Shown piece by piece: positions 32,769 through 41,203 of a stretch of DNA of 64,000 nt. Under the pieces are notes generated by a model. It searched no databases. It had not been told where the DNA came from and saw only the letters and a list, made by a program, of their open reading frames with translations. The DNA is from Prado023 sp963798745 (GTDB lineage: Bacteria; Actinomycetota; Actinomycetes; S36-B12; CAIYMF01): positions 124,001 to 188,000 of the forward strand of contig CAWCUF010000007.1 of the NCBI GenBank assembly GCA_963798745.1, read 5' to 3'. Positions within the stretch are counted from its first letter, which is position 1. The number at the start of each line of letters is the position of its first letter. The position numbers and the translations under genes were made by a program.

Positions 32769-33935
32769 ATGGCACTCACCCCGAACCCGGACTTCGATGC
32801 ATTCACCCTTCCCGAGGAGCATGCGATGCTGCGGGCCGCCGTCCGCGAGCTGGCCGAGGACCGGATCGCCCCACGTGCGGCGGAGATCGACGAGACCGGG
32901 GAGTTCCCGTGGGACGTCTACGAGGCGCTGCGCGCCAACGACTTCCACGCCATCCACATCCCCGAGCAGTTCGGCGGCCAGGGCGGCGACGCGCTTGCGG
33001 CCTGCTTGGTCATCGAGGAGGTGGCCCGGGTCTGCACCTCCAGCTCGCTGATCCCCGCGGTCAACAAGCTGGGCACGATGCCGCTGATCGTGGGCGCCTC
33101 CGACGAACTGCTCGGACGCTACCTGCCGCAGGTGGCCAGCGGCGAGGCGATGTTCTCCTATGCGTTGTCCGAGCGTGAGGCCGGCTCGGACGCAGGCTCG
33201 ATGAAGTGCCGCGCGGTGGCCGGGGACGGCGGCTGGGTGCTCAACGGGCAGAAATCGTGGATCACCAATGCGGGGATCTCGAAGTACTACACGGTCATGG
33301 CCGTCACCGAGCCCGACAAGGGCCCGGGGGGCATCTCGGCGTTCGTGGTGCACGCCGACGACGAGGGGTTCTCGTTGGGGACGCCGGAGCGCAAGCTGGG
33401 CATCCACGGCTCGCCGACCCGGGAGATCTTCTTCGAGAACTGTTGGATCCCGGCCGATCGGATCGTCGGGGATCCCGGCACCGGGTTCACCACCGCGATG
33501 CGCACCCTGGACCACACGCGGGTGACGATCGGTGCCCAGGCGCTCGGGATCGCCCAGGGCGCGCTGGACGCCGCGGTGGCCTACGCCAAGGACCGCAAGC
33601 AGTTCGGCAAGACGATCGGGTCGTTCCAGGGGGTGCAGTTCCTGCTCGCCGACATGGCGATGAAGGTCGAGACCGCCCGGGCGCTGACCTACTGCGCGGC
33701 CGCGCGCAGCGAGCGCGGCGCCCCGGACCTGACCTTCTACGGCGCCGCGGCCAAGTGCTACGCCTCGGACATCGCCATGGAGGTCACCACCGACGCCGTG
33801 CAGGTGTTCGGTGGCGCGGGTTACGTGCGCGACAATCCGGTCGAGCGCTACATGCGCGATGCGAAGATCACCCAGATCTATGAGGGCACCAACCAGATCC
33901 AGCGCATGGTGATCGGACGGCAACTGCTCAAGTAG
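32769..33935 (+). CDS. Acyl-CoA dehydrogenase, FadE25-like
   Basis: It is a 388-residue FAD enzyme. FSYALSEREAGSDAGSMKCRA near 129 is the FAD-binding block, LNGQKSWITNAGISKYY near 159, and YEGTNQIQRMVIGRQLLK is the C-terminus with the Glu of IYEGT as the likely catalytic base. Next to purK and purE this matches the place of M. tuberculosis fadE25, so it is a core gene of the locus. It differs from the 24.5 kb paralogue in length and in the N-terminal tail. The substrate is not known. Confidence 0.93.
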   Translation: MALTPNPDFDAFTLPEEHAMLRAAVRELAEDRIAPRAAEIDETGEFPWDVYEALRANDFHAIHIPEQFGGQGGDALAACLVIEEVARVCTSSSLIPAVNKLGTMPLIVGASDELLGRYLPQVASGEAMFSYALSEREAGSDAGSMKCRAVAGDGGWVLNGQKSWITNAGISKYYTVMAVTEPDKGPGGISAFVVHADDEGFSLGTPERKLGIHGSPTREIFFENCWIPADRIVGDPGTGFTTAMRTLDHTRVTIGAQALGIAQGALDAAVAYAKDRKQFGKTIGSFQGVQFLLADMAMKVETARALTYCAAARSERGAPDLTFYGAAAKCYASDIAMEVTTDAVQVFGGAGYVRDNPVERYMRDAKITQIYEGTNQIQRMVIGRQLLK

Positions 33936-33965
33936 GCACCGCTCGCACAGGATCGGCCTGCCTCA

Positions 33966-34080
33966 CAGGAAGTCCAGCGGGTCGAACTCCTGGATCGGGA
34001 TGATCCGGACACGCGGGACTCTCTGCGTCAATCAGCACGTAGGTCCGGGAGTCGGAGTCCACCTCTGCAGCGTAGGCCGC
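33966..34080 (-). pseudogene. Decayed fragment after the DUF222/HNH gene
   Basis: On the minus strand the sequence ends in a protein-like tail VRIIPIQEFDPLDFL followed by TGA at 33966-33968. Upstream in another frame stands AAYAAEVDSDSRTYVLIDA. One frameshift near 34022-34030 would join them. I cannot name the family. No intact start exists. It may be the 3' remnant of a small gene, for instance a toxin, but this is a guess from length only. Confidence 0.25.
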
Positions 34081-34115
34081 GACACGCACGCTCGGTCAGT
34101 TGTGGGGCCGGGTCC

Positions 34116-35717
34116 TCACAGGCGCCAGCGGGTGCGGGGGGTGCGGGTGACGGTGAAGGGGGCGTGGTTGTTGGCGGGCCACGGGGTGCCCGGTGGTGCT
34201 CCGGGGGGTGGTCCGGGGGGTGGTCCGGACGCTGTGGTCCCGGGTTCGGCTGGTGTGATGGTCCACATGCCGAGGTCGACCTGGCGGTGATGGCTCCAAC
34301 AGACGAGGGCCAGATTCTCCAGGTCGGTAGCCCCGGAAGCTGACCAGTCGGTGAGGTGGTGGGCCTGGCAGTTCTCGGCCGGGATCTGGCAGCCGGGGAT
34401 GATGCACCCGCCGTCGCGGGTGGCCAGTGCTTTGCGTTGGGCGGGGGTGGCGGTGCGGGAGGTGCGTCCGACGGCCAGGGGGATCCGGGGTCCGTCGAAC
34501 AGCAGCGCAGCCAGAGCGGCGATCCGCGCTGCCGGGCTGCCCGGGTCGGGGCTGGTGGTGGGTGTGCGGTGCTTCTGCGAGCCCGGAGCGTCCGGACCCT
34601 GGCAGGTCTGTCCCTGGCTGGCTTGTCCCGTACTAGGACCCGTACTGGCCGGACCCGTGCTGACCGGTCCCGTGCTGACAGTTCCCGTGCTGACCCTTAC
34701 CGTGCTACTTCCCGTGCTGGGGGTGTTGAGGCTGCTTCCGGGGGTGGAGGTTCCCCCGGCGCCGGCTCCGGTGGGGGTGGTGACGGCGATGGAGGTGAGG
34801 GTGGGGTCGCAGGCGGTGAACCGTTGTTCGGCGGGGGTGAGGTGGTGGCCTCGGCTGGTGGACCAGACGGGGTCCCCGAGGGTGGTGTGGTCCAGGGTGA
34901 CGGTCAACGCCACGGGCAGTCCACCACGGGTGGGCAGGATCCCGTTGGCTGCGGCGGCGTTGACCAGTTCGACCAGGGCGTCCGCGCGCCGGGCGCCGGC
35001 GGGGACGTGGTCGGCGGTGGAGCGTAGCTTCTCGGCGAGGGCGTCGATCGCGGCGATCACGGCCTCACCCTCCAGGCGCGGCAGCGTCCCGGAGAGCAGC
35101 ACTGTGTCGCCGTAGAGGGAGAAGGACAGGTTGCGGGTGTCGTGGGCGTCGGCTTCCCCCGGATCCGGGTCTTCGGGTGGGTGCAGCATCCGGGCGGCGG
35201 CGGTGACGAACCGGGCGATCGCTGCCGGGGACCAGTGCCCCCAGTGCGCGGCCAGTTCACCGATCAGGGCCGCCACCTCTGCGTCGCTCAGGGGTCCGGT
35301 GTTGCGGGCCACGGCGTCGACGTGCTCGGAGGTGACGATCCCCGCCGCCCACGATGCGGCCAGCGTGGGGTGGTCAGCGGCCAGGGCCCCGGTGCGGGCC
35401 AACCGGCGGGCCTGCCCAGAAGACCACCCGCGGGCGGAGAGCACCGCCCCGGGCCCGATCAGGGGCAGGCTCCCGGCGGTCATGGCCGCGTGCATGCGGC
35501 GGGCCACCTCGTACTCCACCGCCGCGAACGCCCCGGCCAGCACGTCCACGTCAGCACACGGGCGGTCCCCAGCGTGCAATCCCATCGAGGGCAGATCCCC
35601 CACCGCACACGACGTCGCCCGCTCCCACAACTCGGCCACCTCGCCCGAAGCATCGGGCAACGCGCCCGCCGCCCACGGGTCGACCACGACCCGTGGGTCC
35701 TGCAGAGTGCTCGACAT
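34116..35717 (-). CDS. DUF222 and HNH endonuclease domain protein (13E12-like)
   Basis: It is a 533-residue protein of the actinobacterial 13E12/DUF222 family. The N-terminal DUF222 domain (about 10-270) includes SMGLHAGDRPCADVDVLAG. A Ser/Thr/Gly/Pro linker with STGP repeats lies near 330-370. A C-terminal HNH nuclease follows: DGGCIIPGCQIPAENCQAHH then LENLALVCWSHHRQVDLG, giving the Cys pairs and His-Asn-His residues. These proteins resemble mobile, repeated nuclease-like elements, but their biology is unclear. ATG follows a GGGGGGATGGA segment. A LexA-like box and an abutting -10 lie 14-35 nt upstream of the start, so it is likely DNA-damage induced. Confidence 0.88.
   Translation of the reverse strand: MSSTLQDPRVVVDPWAAGALPDASGEVAELWERATSCAVGDLPSMGLHAGDRPCADVDVLAGAFAAVEYEVARRMHAAMTAGSLPLIGPGAVLSARGWSSGQARRLARTGALAADHPTLAASWAAGIVTSEHVDAVARNTGPLSDAEVAALIGELAAHWGHWSPAAIARFVTAAARMLHPPEDPDPGEADAHDTRNLSFSLYGDTVLLSGTLPRLEGEAVIAAIDALAEKLRSTADHVPAGARRADALVELVNAAAANGILPTRGGLPVALTVTLDHTTLGDPVWSTSRGHHLTPAEQRFTACDPTLTSIAVTTPTGAGAGGTSTPGSSLNTPSTGSSTVRVSTGTVSTGPVSTGPASTGPSTGQASQGQTCQGPDAPGSQKHRTPTTSPDPGSPAARIAALAALLFDGPRIPLAVGRTSRTATPAQRKALATRDGGCIIPGCQIPAENCQAHHLTDWSASGATDLENLALVCWSHHRQVDLGMWTITPAEPGTTASGPPPGPPPGAPPGTPWPANNHAPFTVTRTPRTRWRL
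34626..34720 (-). repeat. Short tandem repeats coding the STGP linker
   Basis: About six 15-21-bp units built on CCCGTGCTGAC or CCCGTACTGGC encode Ser-Thr-Gly-Pro/Thr repeats in the DUF222/HNH linker. They vary mostly at third positions and the last codons. Confidence 0.7.
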
Positions 35718-35730
35718 TCCATCCCCCCGT

Positions 35731-35746
35731 CCGAACTGATGTTCGA
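35731..35746 (-). promoter_or_regulatory. SOS/LexA-like box upstream of the intact DUF222/HNH gene
   Basis: On the minus strand TCGAAC-ATCA-GTTCGG matches the mycobacterial/actinobacterial LexA consensus TCGAAC-N4-GTTCGA in 11 of 12 fixed positions. The gene start is 14 nt downstream. Confidence 0.7.
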
Positions 35747-35752
35747 ACAGTA
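35747..35752 (-). promoter_or_regulatory. -10 box abutting the SOS box
   Basis: TACTGT on the minus strand touches the LexA-like box without a gap, so a bound repressor would cover the transcription start. Confidence 0.5.
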
Positions 35753-36116
35753 GCAGTGCCGTCCGACACCGCGATTTCCTCCATCGCCGGACTGTGGAAG
35801 ACCACACCCAAGGGCGGGGAGGCCGAGCAGGTGTGGTGAGCGGGCGATCCAGGACGACAGCGAGGGAAGCCTGCTGTTCGCGCACGAACTGCCCACTGGG
35901 GACCTGCCCAGCCGGCAGGTGCGCTTCCGGCGGGCGCCTCGCATCGCCAGACCCTCGATTTGGGCAAAGCCATCAGGTCCTGCCGCTCGGCGCAACATCC
36001 CTGGTCCCGCAGGTGTCGGAGGATGCGTACCGTAGGCCGTGGTGTCGGTGCGCAGTCGCCGCCGCGGCGCAATCGCCACGGTGGCGCGGCCCACGTACTC
36101 CGGAGGGGAGTTGTCC
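35753..36116 (+). other. Intergenic region without a recognised gene
   Basis: Between the divergent DUF222/HNH and TagB-like genes I see no RNA gene, terminator or intact protein. One plus-strand frame reads QDDSEGSLLFAHELPTGDLP and stays open to a stop near 36035 without a usable start, possibly a fossil. TACCGT at 36028-36033 may be the -10 of the TagB-like gene, giving it a leader of about 75 nt with a GGAGGGGA ribosome binding site. Confidence 0.4.
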
Positions 36117-37343
36117 ATGACGGGCGGACCAGCAGTCTCGCGCTGGACGCCCACCCGGGTGCGCCGGGCGTTGGACCGACGTCGGCTGGAGCTGGAGCGC
36201 TCCGTGCGGCTGCGCCGCGCCCAGGGTCAGCCGCTGCGTGATGTCGTGCTGTTCGAGTCCTTCGCGGGCAAGATGATCGGTGACAACCCCCTGGGCATCC
36301 AGCGCGAGCTCGTCGATCGGGGGACGGCTCTGGAGATCCTGTGGACGGTCAGCCACCCGGACCTCTCGGTGCCGACGGGCACGCGGGGGGTCCTGCTCGG
36401 CTCGGCGCAGTGGCTCGAGGCCCTGGCCACGAGCCGGTACCTGGTCAACAACACGAACTTCCCGCGCTACTTCCGCAAGCCCCCGGGCCAGGTGTACTGC
36501 CAGACCTGGCACGGCACCCCGCTCAAGCGGTTGGCCCATGACATGCCGCCGGGCACGATCAACGATGATTTCCTGGCCCTCTACGACCGTGAGGCTGCGG
36601 CATGGGACTACCTGGTGGCCGCCAACGAGTTCAGCGTGGCGGCCCTCGGTGGTGCGTTCAGGTACCGCGGGACGATCCTGCCGGTGGGCTATCCGCGCAA
36701 CGATCGACTGGTCACCGCGAGCGCCGCGGAGCGCCAAGCGATCCGGGAGCGCCTCGGTGTCCCGGACCCCCAGGAGCGACTCCTGCTCTACGGACCCACC
36801 TGGCGCACCGGCCGGCGCACCGCGGCGGGCCAGTTCGCGCCCGTGAACTACCTGAATCCGGGCAGCCGACTGCCGGAGGGGTGGCGATTGGCCTTCCGTG
36901 GCCATTCACACACCCACGGCGCGCACGACGCTTCGATCGCCGGGGGTGCCCTGGACGTCACCCGGTACCCGGACGTGGCCGACCTGCTGATTGCGGCTGA
37001 TGCTCTGCTCACGGACTACTCGTCGCTGATGTTCGACTTCGCAGTGACCGGCAAGCCGATCCTGTTCCTCGCCCCCGACCTGGCCGACTACCGCGATTCC
37101 CGGGGCTTCTACCTGGACTTCGAGGCTGAGGCACCCGGCCCGATCCTGGCCACGTCGGACGAGGTGGTCGCCCGACTGGCCGACCTGCCGAGCGTGGTGG
37201 GCGAGTTCAGCGCCCGGTACGCGGCCTGGCAGGCGAGGTTCACCGCCTGGGAGGACGGGAACGCGTCGCGGCGGGTCGTGGATGCCGTGTTCGGCCCCGG
37301 CCCCGGCCCTGGCGGCGGGTCTGTACCGCCGGAGCCGCGCTGA
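36117..37343 (+). CDS. CDP-glycerol:glycerophosphotransferase family protein (TagB/TagF-like)
   Basis: It is a 408-residue member of the Glyphos_transf family, which adds glycerol- or ribitol-phosphate from CDP-alcohols to wall teichoic acid. YCQTWHGTPLKRLAHDM near 133, VGYPRNDRLV near 197, LLYGPTWRTG near 226 and the C-terminal LLTDYSSLMFDFAVTGKPILF near 300-320 are the family motifs, the last with the conserved TDYSS. The N-terminal 100 residues are a weaker membrane-binding half. ATG has a strong GGAGGGGAG. It is the first gene in a same-strand wall-polymer group to 42062. Alcohol identity is unknown. Confidence 0.85.
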   Translation: MTGGPAVSRWTPTRVRRALDRRRLELERSVRLRRAQGQPLRDVVLFESFAGKMIGDNPLGIQRELVDRGTALEILWTVSHPDLSVPTGTRGVLLGSAQWLEALATSRYLVNNTNFPRYFRKPPGQVYCQTWHGTPLKRLAHDMPPGTINDDFLALYDREAAAWDYLVAANEFSVAALGGAFRYRGTILPVGYPRNDRLVTASAAERQAIRERLGVPDPQERLLLYGPTWRTGRRTAAGQFAPVNYLNPGSRLPEGWRLAFRGHSHTHGAHDASIAGGALDVTRYPDVADLLIAADALLTDYSSLMFDFAVTGKPILFLAPDLADYRDSRGFYLDFEAEAPGPILATSDEVVARLADLPSVVGEFSARYAAWQARFTAWEDGNASRRVVDAVFGPGPGPGGGSVPPEPR

Positions 37344-37509
37344 GGCCACTCCGACGCTGTGCCCCCCCTCGGCCAGTCGGCGTCGGGTCCTGGCGCAGGG
37401 CCAAGTTGGCGACCTGGCATGGATCAGGCCGAACGGAGGGCGCATGCCGTGGCGGCCGCCGCGCCCGCCTGGTCGGGGCCCGGATGGTGCCTCACGGCCC
37501 GCGCTCCGA

Positions 37510-37515
37510 TACCGT
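37510..37515 (+). promoter_or_regulatory. Candidate -10 box of the GT2 gene, leaderless
   Basis: TACCGT, 7 nt before the ATG at 37523. It suggests that the 37.5-42 kb genes have their own promoter within the cluster. Confidence 0.5.
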
Positions 37516-37522
37516 CGCGCGC

Positions 37523-38554
37523 ATGGGCGAAACCGCGGCGGCCACCTGGCCCGACGGCGTGTCGGTGATCATGGCGGTCCTCGACGAGGAGCGGCACCTG
37601 GCTGAGGCCGTCAGCGGCATCCTCACCCAGGACTGGGCCGGCCCGCTGGAGATCGTGCTGGCCCTGGGCCCCTCCGCGGACCGCACCGACGAGGTGGCTC
37701 GCCGCCTGGCCCAACTCGACGACCGGATCGTGCTCGTCCCCAACCCGAGTGGCCGCACGCCCTCCGGCCTGAACGCAGCGATCGCTGCCACTCGCTACCA
37801 AGTCGTGATCCGAGTCGACGGACATGCAGTCCTGTCCCCGGGCTACCTGAGAACCGCGGTGGCCACGCTGGCGCGGACCGGTGCCGACAACGTCGGAGGC
37901 GTCATGGCGGCCGAGGGGGAGACGCCCTTCGAGCAGGCCGTCGCCAGGGCCATGACCAGCACGCTGGGCGTGGGCTCGGCTGCGTTCCACGTCGGCGGTG
38001 GTCAGGGGGAGGCCGAGACCGTCTACCTGGGCTGCTTCCGCAAGTCCGCGCTCGAGCGGGTGGGTGGGTACGACGAGACGTTCCTGCGCGCCCAGGACTG
38101 GGAGATGAACCATCGGATCCGCGACGGTGGTGGGCTGGTGTGGTTCACCCCCGACCTCGTGGTCACCTACCGGCCGCGCCCGGATGCGACCAGCCTCGCT
38201 CGCCAGTACTACCACTACGGCCGTTGGCGGCGGGAGGTCATGCGCCGGCACCCGGAGACCGCCTCGCGCACCTCCGCGTTGCGCTACTTCGCCCCGCCAG
38301 TGGCCGTGGTGGGGGTCGTGGGCGGGACCGCGACCGGGCTCCTGGGCTCCACCGTCGGGCCACGGGCGTTGCGCCTGGGCTGGCTCGCGCCCCTGGGCTA
38401 CCTGGTCCTGATCACCGCCGGGGCCGCGGTGGCCGGTCGGGGGCTGGACTCCGCGACGCGGGCCCGGCTGCCCTTGGTCTACGCCACCATGCACGGGGCC
38501 TGGGGGACCGGGTTCCTCACCTCGCCGCCAGGACTGCGCGAGACGCAGGGGTGA
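37523..38554 (+). CDS. Membrane-associated family 2 glycosyltransferase
   Basis: It is a 343-residue GT2 enzyme. SVIMAVLDEERHLAEAV near 14 is the GT-A start and VVIRVDGHAVLSPGYLRTA near 98 holds the D-x-H-type metal site (DGH in place of DxD). GGYDETFLRAQDWEMNHRIRDGG near 183 has the E/D-D-x-E acceptor region. The C-terminal 75 residues contain two hydrophobic segments, suggesting membrane attachment. The relative of this kind often uses UDP-sugars for wall polymers or rhamnan; donor unknown. Its stop overlaps the next GTG by 4 nt, so the four genes to 42062 form one coupled unit. Confidence 0.85.
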   Translation: MGETAAATWPDGVSVIMAVLDEERHLAEAVSGILTQDWAGPLEIVLALGPSADRTDEVARRLAQLDDRIVLVPNPSGRTPSGLNAAIAATRYQVVIRVDGHAVLSPGYLRTAVATLARTGADNVGGVMAAEGETPFEQAVARAMTSTLGVGSAAFHVGGGQGEAETVYLGCFRKSALERVGGYDETFLRAQDWEMNHRIRDGGGLVWFTPDLVVTYRPRPDATSLARQYYHYGRWRREVMRRHPETASRTSALRYFAPPVAVVGVVGGTATGLLGSTVGPRALRLGWLAPLGYLVLITAGAAVAGRGLDSATRARLPLVYATMHGAWGTGFLTSPPGLRETQG

Positions 38555-40389
38555 GGACGCTCGTCCGTGGCGGGGCTCAGGGAGCCGACGCCGTCGAGTC
38601 GATGTGCCAGCGCCTGGCCAGGCTGGGCGTCGAGGACGTTGTCGTCCTGCCGCCGGGCCCGGGCTGGGCTCAGCTCGAGGCTGTCGCGGCCGGCCTGAGT
38701 GGGCGCACCCTGCTCGTGGACGCGGACCTGATCGTCGCCGATGCCAGCCTGGGACAGCTCGTCGACGACCCAGCCGTGCGTTCCGGCGCACTGGTCGACC
38801 AGCTCCCTTCGGCCGGTCCTGCCTCGCGTCGCGACCCGGGCACGGCCGCCGCGCCGGTCCGGGTCGCGCACCGGCGGATCGGCAGCGCTGGGTCGGCGTG
38901 GCACGAGGTCACCGGCGCCACGCACACCAGCCTCGGAGCGCTGGTCATCGACGCCGAGGACGCTGGGGCGGCGGCCCTGGCGCTGACCGGCGCGGCCGAC
39001 GCGGCGCACCGGCTGGGCTGGGCAGAGGTCGACCCGGTCGACCTCGCCCTGGTCGCCCTGGTGCGCGCCCAGGTGCCGATGGCGGCGGTGGCAGGTGTGG
39101 GGCCGGTGCTCCGTGGCGGCTCGCCCGAGCAGCGCGCGCAGGTCAGCGCCGAGCTGGCCGGGATCGACGAAGCCCGGGTGCTGCTCGAGCGGGCCAACCG
39201 GCCAGACGACGGCTTCTACTCCACCTACGTGCTGCGTCGCGCGTCCACCCCACTGACCGCGCTGGCCGTGCGCCGCGGCTGGTCGCCCAACCAGGTCTCG
39301 GTGTTCTCCCTGGGGGTGGGCCTGCTGGCGGCGCTGAGCTTCGCGATCGGCTCCTGGCCCGCGCTGCTGGCCGGCGCCCTGCTGATGCAGGCCTCCCTGG
39401 TGATCGACTGCGTCGACGGGGAGGTGGCCCGGTTCACCCGTTCGTTCTCGGACCTCGGGGCCTGGATCGACGCGTCGTCAGATCGGGTCAAGGAGTACGC
39501 CGCCTACGCGGGGCTGGCGCTCGGTTCGGCGCGCTCGGGCACCGACATCTGGCTGCTCGCGGTGCTCGTGATGGGCATCCAGACGGTGCGACACATCGGG
39601 GACTACAACTTCTCCAGGGTGCAGCGGATCCGGGAGGGCTGGGTGCGGGCGCACCCGATCGAGGACCCGCGCGACGGCGGTGCGGGGGGTGCCGGAGCAA
39701 CGCTGGCGATCTCTGCGCAGCTGAACCGCAGCAGCCGGTTCCGGTGGGTCAAGAAGGTCGTGAGCATGCCGATCGGCGAGCGCTGGCTCGTCCTGTCGGT
39801 GGGTACGGTCACGATCGGTGCGCGCGCGACTCTTCTGGTGCTGCTCGGCCTGGGCCTGCTCGCCCTGACGTACACGACCGCCGCCCGGGTGCTGCGCGCC
39901 CGGAGCTGGCACCATCCGCCCGAGCGCAGCGGGGCCTGGCTGTTGCGCCCACAACTGGACCTCGGCCCGCTCGGACAGCCACTGTGGCAGGCGTTCCTGG
40001 GCCGGCGCGACGTGTTGGCAGGTGCGTTCGGCTGGGCCTGGCCGGCCGGCCTGCGGGCGTTCGAACTCGGCGCGGTCTGGCTGGCGGCCCTGCTGGTGGC
40101 TCCCGAGCGTGGCGGCTTGCTTTTCGCCTGGGTGTTCGTCGTGGTGTTCCACCACTATGACACCCTCTACCGGGCTCTGGGCGGCGCGACGCCCCCGCGG
40201 TGGCTCATCTGGGCCGGCCTGGGCTGGGACGGCCGGACGCTGCTGGTGCTCGGCGCCGGGATCATCGGTGCCCAGACCCTGACCGCGCTGCTCGGGTTCG
40301 GCAGCCTGTCGCTCGGGCTGCTGTTCGTCGTGGTCGGGTCGGCGCAGTGGGTCGGATCGATGAACCGCAAGGATGGGGCCCATGTCTGA
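38551..40389 (+). CDS. Nucleotidyltransferase-like/CDP-alcohol phosphotransferase fusion
   Basis: It is a 612-residue membrane protein. The first 215 residues resemble a nucleotidyltransferase half (VEDVVVLPPG, TLLVDADLIVADASLGQLV, LGALVIDAEDAG) but lack the G-x-G-x-R nucleotide loop. A CDP-alcohol phosphotransferase domain follows: DCVDGEVARFTRSFSDLG AWIDASSD near 290-315 keeps all of D-x2-D-G-x2-A-R-x8-G-x3-D-x3-D. The last 220 residues carry more helices and a DUF5941-like region. The domain order recalls the archaeal fusion that makes di-myo-inositol phosphate, so an inositol or other polyol phosphate substrate is plausible but unproven. The GTG start is set by a 4-nt overlap with the preceding stop. 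Confidence 0.75.
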   Translation: MRTLVRGGAQGADAVESMCQRLARLGVEDVVVLPPGPGWAQLEAVAAGLSGRTLLVDADLIVADASLGQLVDDPAVRSGALVDQLPSAGPASRRDPGTAAAPVRVAHRRIGSAGSAWHEVTGATHTSLGALVIDAEDAGAAALALTGAADAAHRLGWAEVDPVDLALVALVRAQVPMAAVAGVGPVLRGGSPEQRAQVSAELAGIDEARVLLERANRPDDGFYSTYVLRRASTPLTALAVRRGWSPNQVSVFSLGVGLLAALSFAIGSWPALLAGALLMQASLVIDCVDGEVARFTRSFSDLGAWIDASSDRVKEYAAYAGLALGSARSGTDIWLLAVLVMGIQTVRHIGDYNFSRVQRIREGWVRAHPIEDPRDGGAGGAGATLAISAQLNRSSRFRWVKKVVSMPIGERWLVLSVGTVTIGARATLLVLLGLGLLALTYTTAARVLRARSWHHPPERSGAWLLRPQLDLGPLGQPLWQAFLGRRDVLAGAFGWAWPAGLRAFELGAVWLAALLVAPERGGLLFAWVFVVVFHHYDTLYRALGGATPPRWLIWAGLGWDGRTLLVLGAGIIGAQTLTALLGFGSLSLGLLFVVVGSAQWVGSMNRKDGAHV

Positions 40390-41203
40390 CCAGTCGCCGC
40401 GGCCCGAGCGCCCCAGCATCGCCGAGCTGCGCACGGTCACCCAGCCGCCGGCCGTGCGTGGACGGAAGAACTCCGAGCATTGGGTCGCCGACGTCTACCT
40501 GCGCCGGGTCTCGCCGTACCTGACCCGGGCACTGCTGCGCACACCGGTCTCGGCCAACACCGTGACCTGGTTCATGATCATCACCGGTGCCAGCGCGGGG
40601 CTGGTCCTGCTGATCCCGGGCATCCCCGGGGCGCTGTTGGCGCTGTTCCTGGGCCAGTTGCAGATGCTCTGGGACTGCTGCGACGGGGAGGTGGCCCGCT
40701 GGCGCCGCACGTTCTCCCCGGCCGGGACCTTCCTGGACAAGGTCGGGCACTACACCGCCGAATCGGTGATCCCAGTCGCACTGGGCATCCGGGCGGCCGG
40801 CTCCGGGGTCAGTTGGTCCCAACCGGGCCCGTACGCGTACGCCGGGGCGATCCTTGCGCTGCTGATCATGTTCAACAAGGCGCTCAACGACATGGTGCAC
40901 GTCTCGCGGGCGTTCACCGGGCTGCCCCGGCTGGAGGACGTGGCGGGAGTGGGGCGGCCGACGAGCACCGGCCTGGCTCGGGCGCGCAGCATGGTCCGAT
41001 TCCTGCCCTTCAACCGCATCTTCCACTCAGTGGAGATGACGATGCTGGCCTTCGTCGCAGCCCTGGGCGACGCCGTGCTCGGCGGCACGTCAGCCACCCG
41101 CGCGTTGCTGGTGGTCATGCTCGCGTTCGCCGTGATCACCGTGCCCGGGCACCTGCTGGCCATCCTGTCCTCGACGAAGCTGAAGGTGCCCGATGAGTCC
41201 TGA
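40382..41203 (+). CDS. CDP-alcohol phosphotransferase with Asp-to-His change
   Basis: It is a 273-residue protein with about six helices. DCCDGEVARWRRTFSPAG TFLDKVGH is the CDP-OH_P motif, in which the fourth Asp is His (GTFLDKVGHY). That Asp is thought to be the catalytic base in the family, so this member either uses the His or acts on another substrate. Residues 1-40 are cytoplasmic and basic. It overlaps the preceding gene by 8 nt and the next by 11 nt. The two adjacent CDP-alcohol enzymes differ in motif and may act on different alcohols or be partners. The lipid or polymer acceptor is unknown. Confidence 0.8.
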   Translation: MSDQSPRPERPSIAELRTVTQPPAVRGRKNSEHWVADVYLRRVSPYLTRALLRTPVSANTVTWFMIITGASAGLVLLIPGIPGALLALFLGQLQMLWDCCDGEVARWRRTFSPAGTFLDKVGHYTAESVIPVALGIRAAGSGVSWSQPGPYAYAGAILALLIMFNKALNDMVHVSRAFTGLPRLEDVAGVGRPTSTGLARARSMVRFLPFNRIFHSVEMTMLAFVAALGDAVLGGTSATRALLVVMLAFAVITVPGHLLAILSSTKLKVPDES

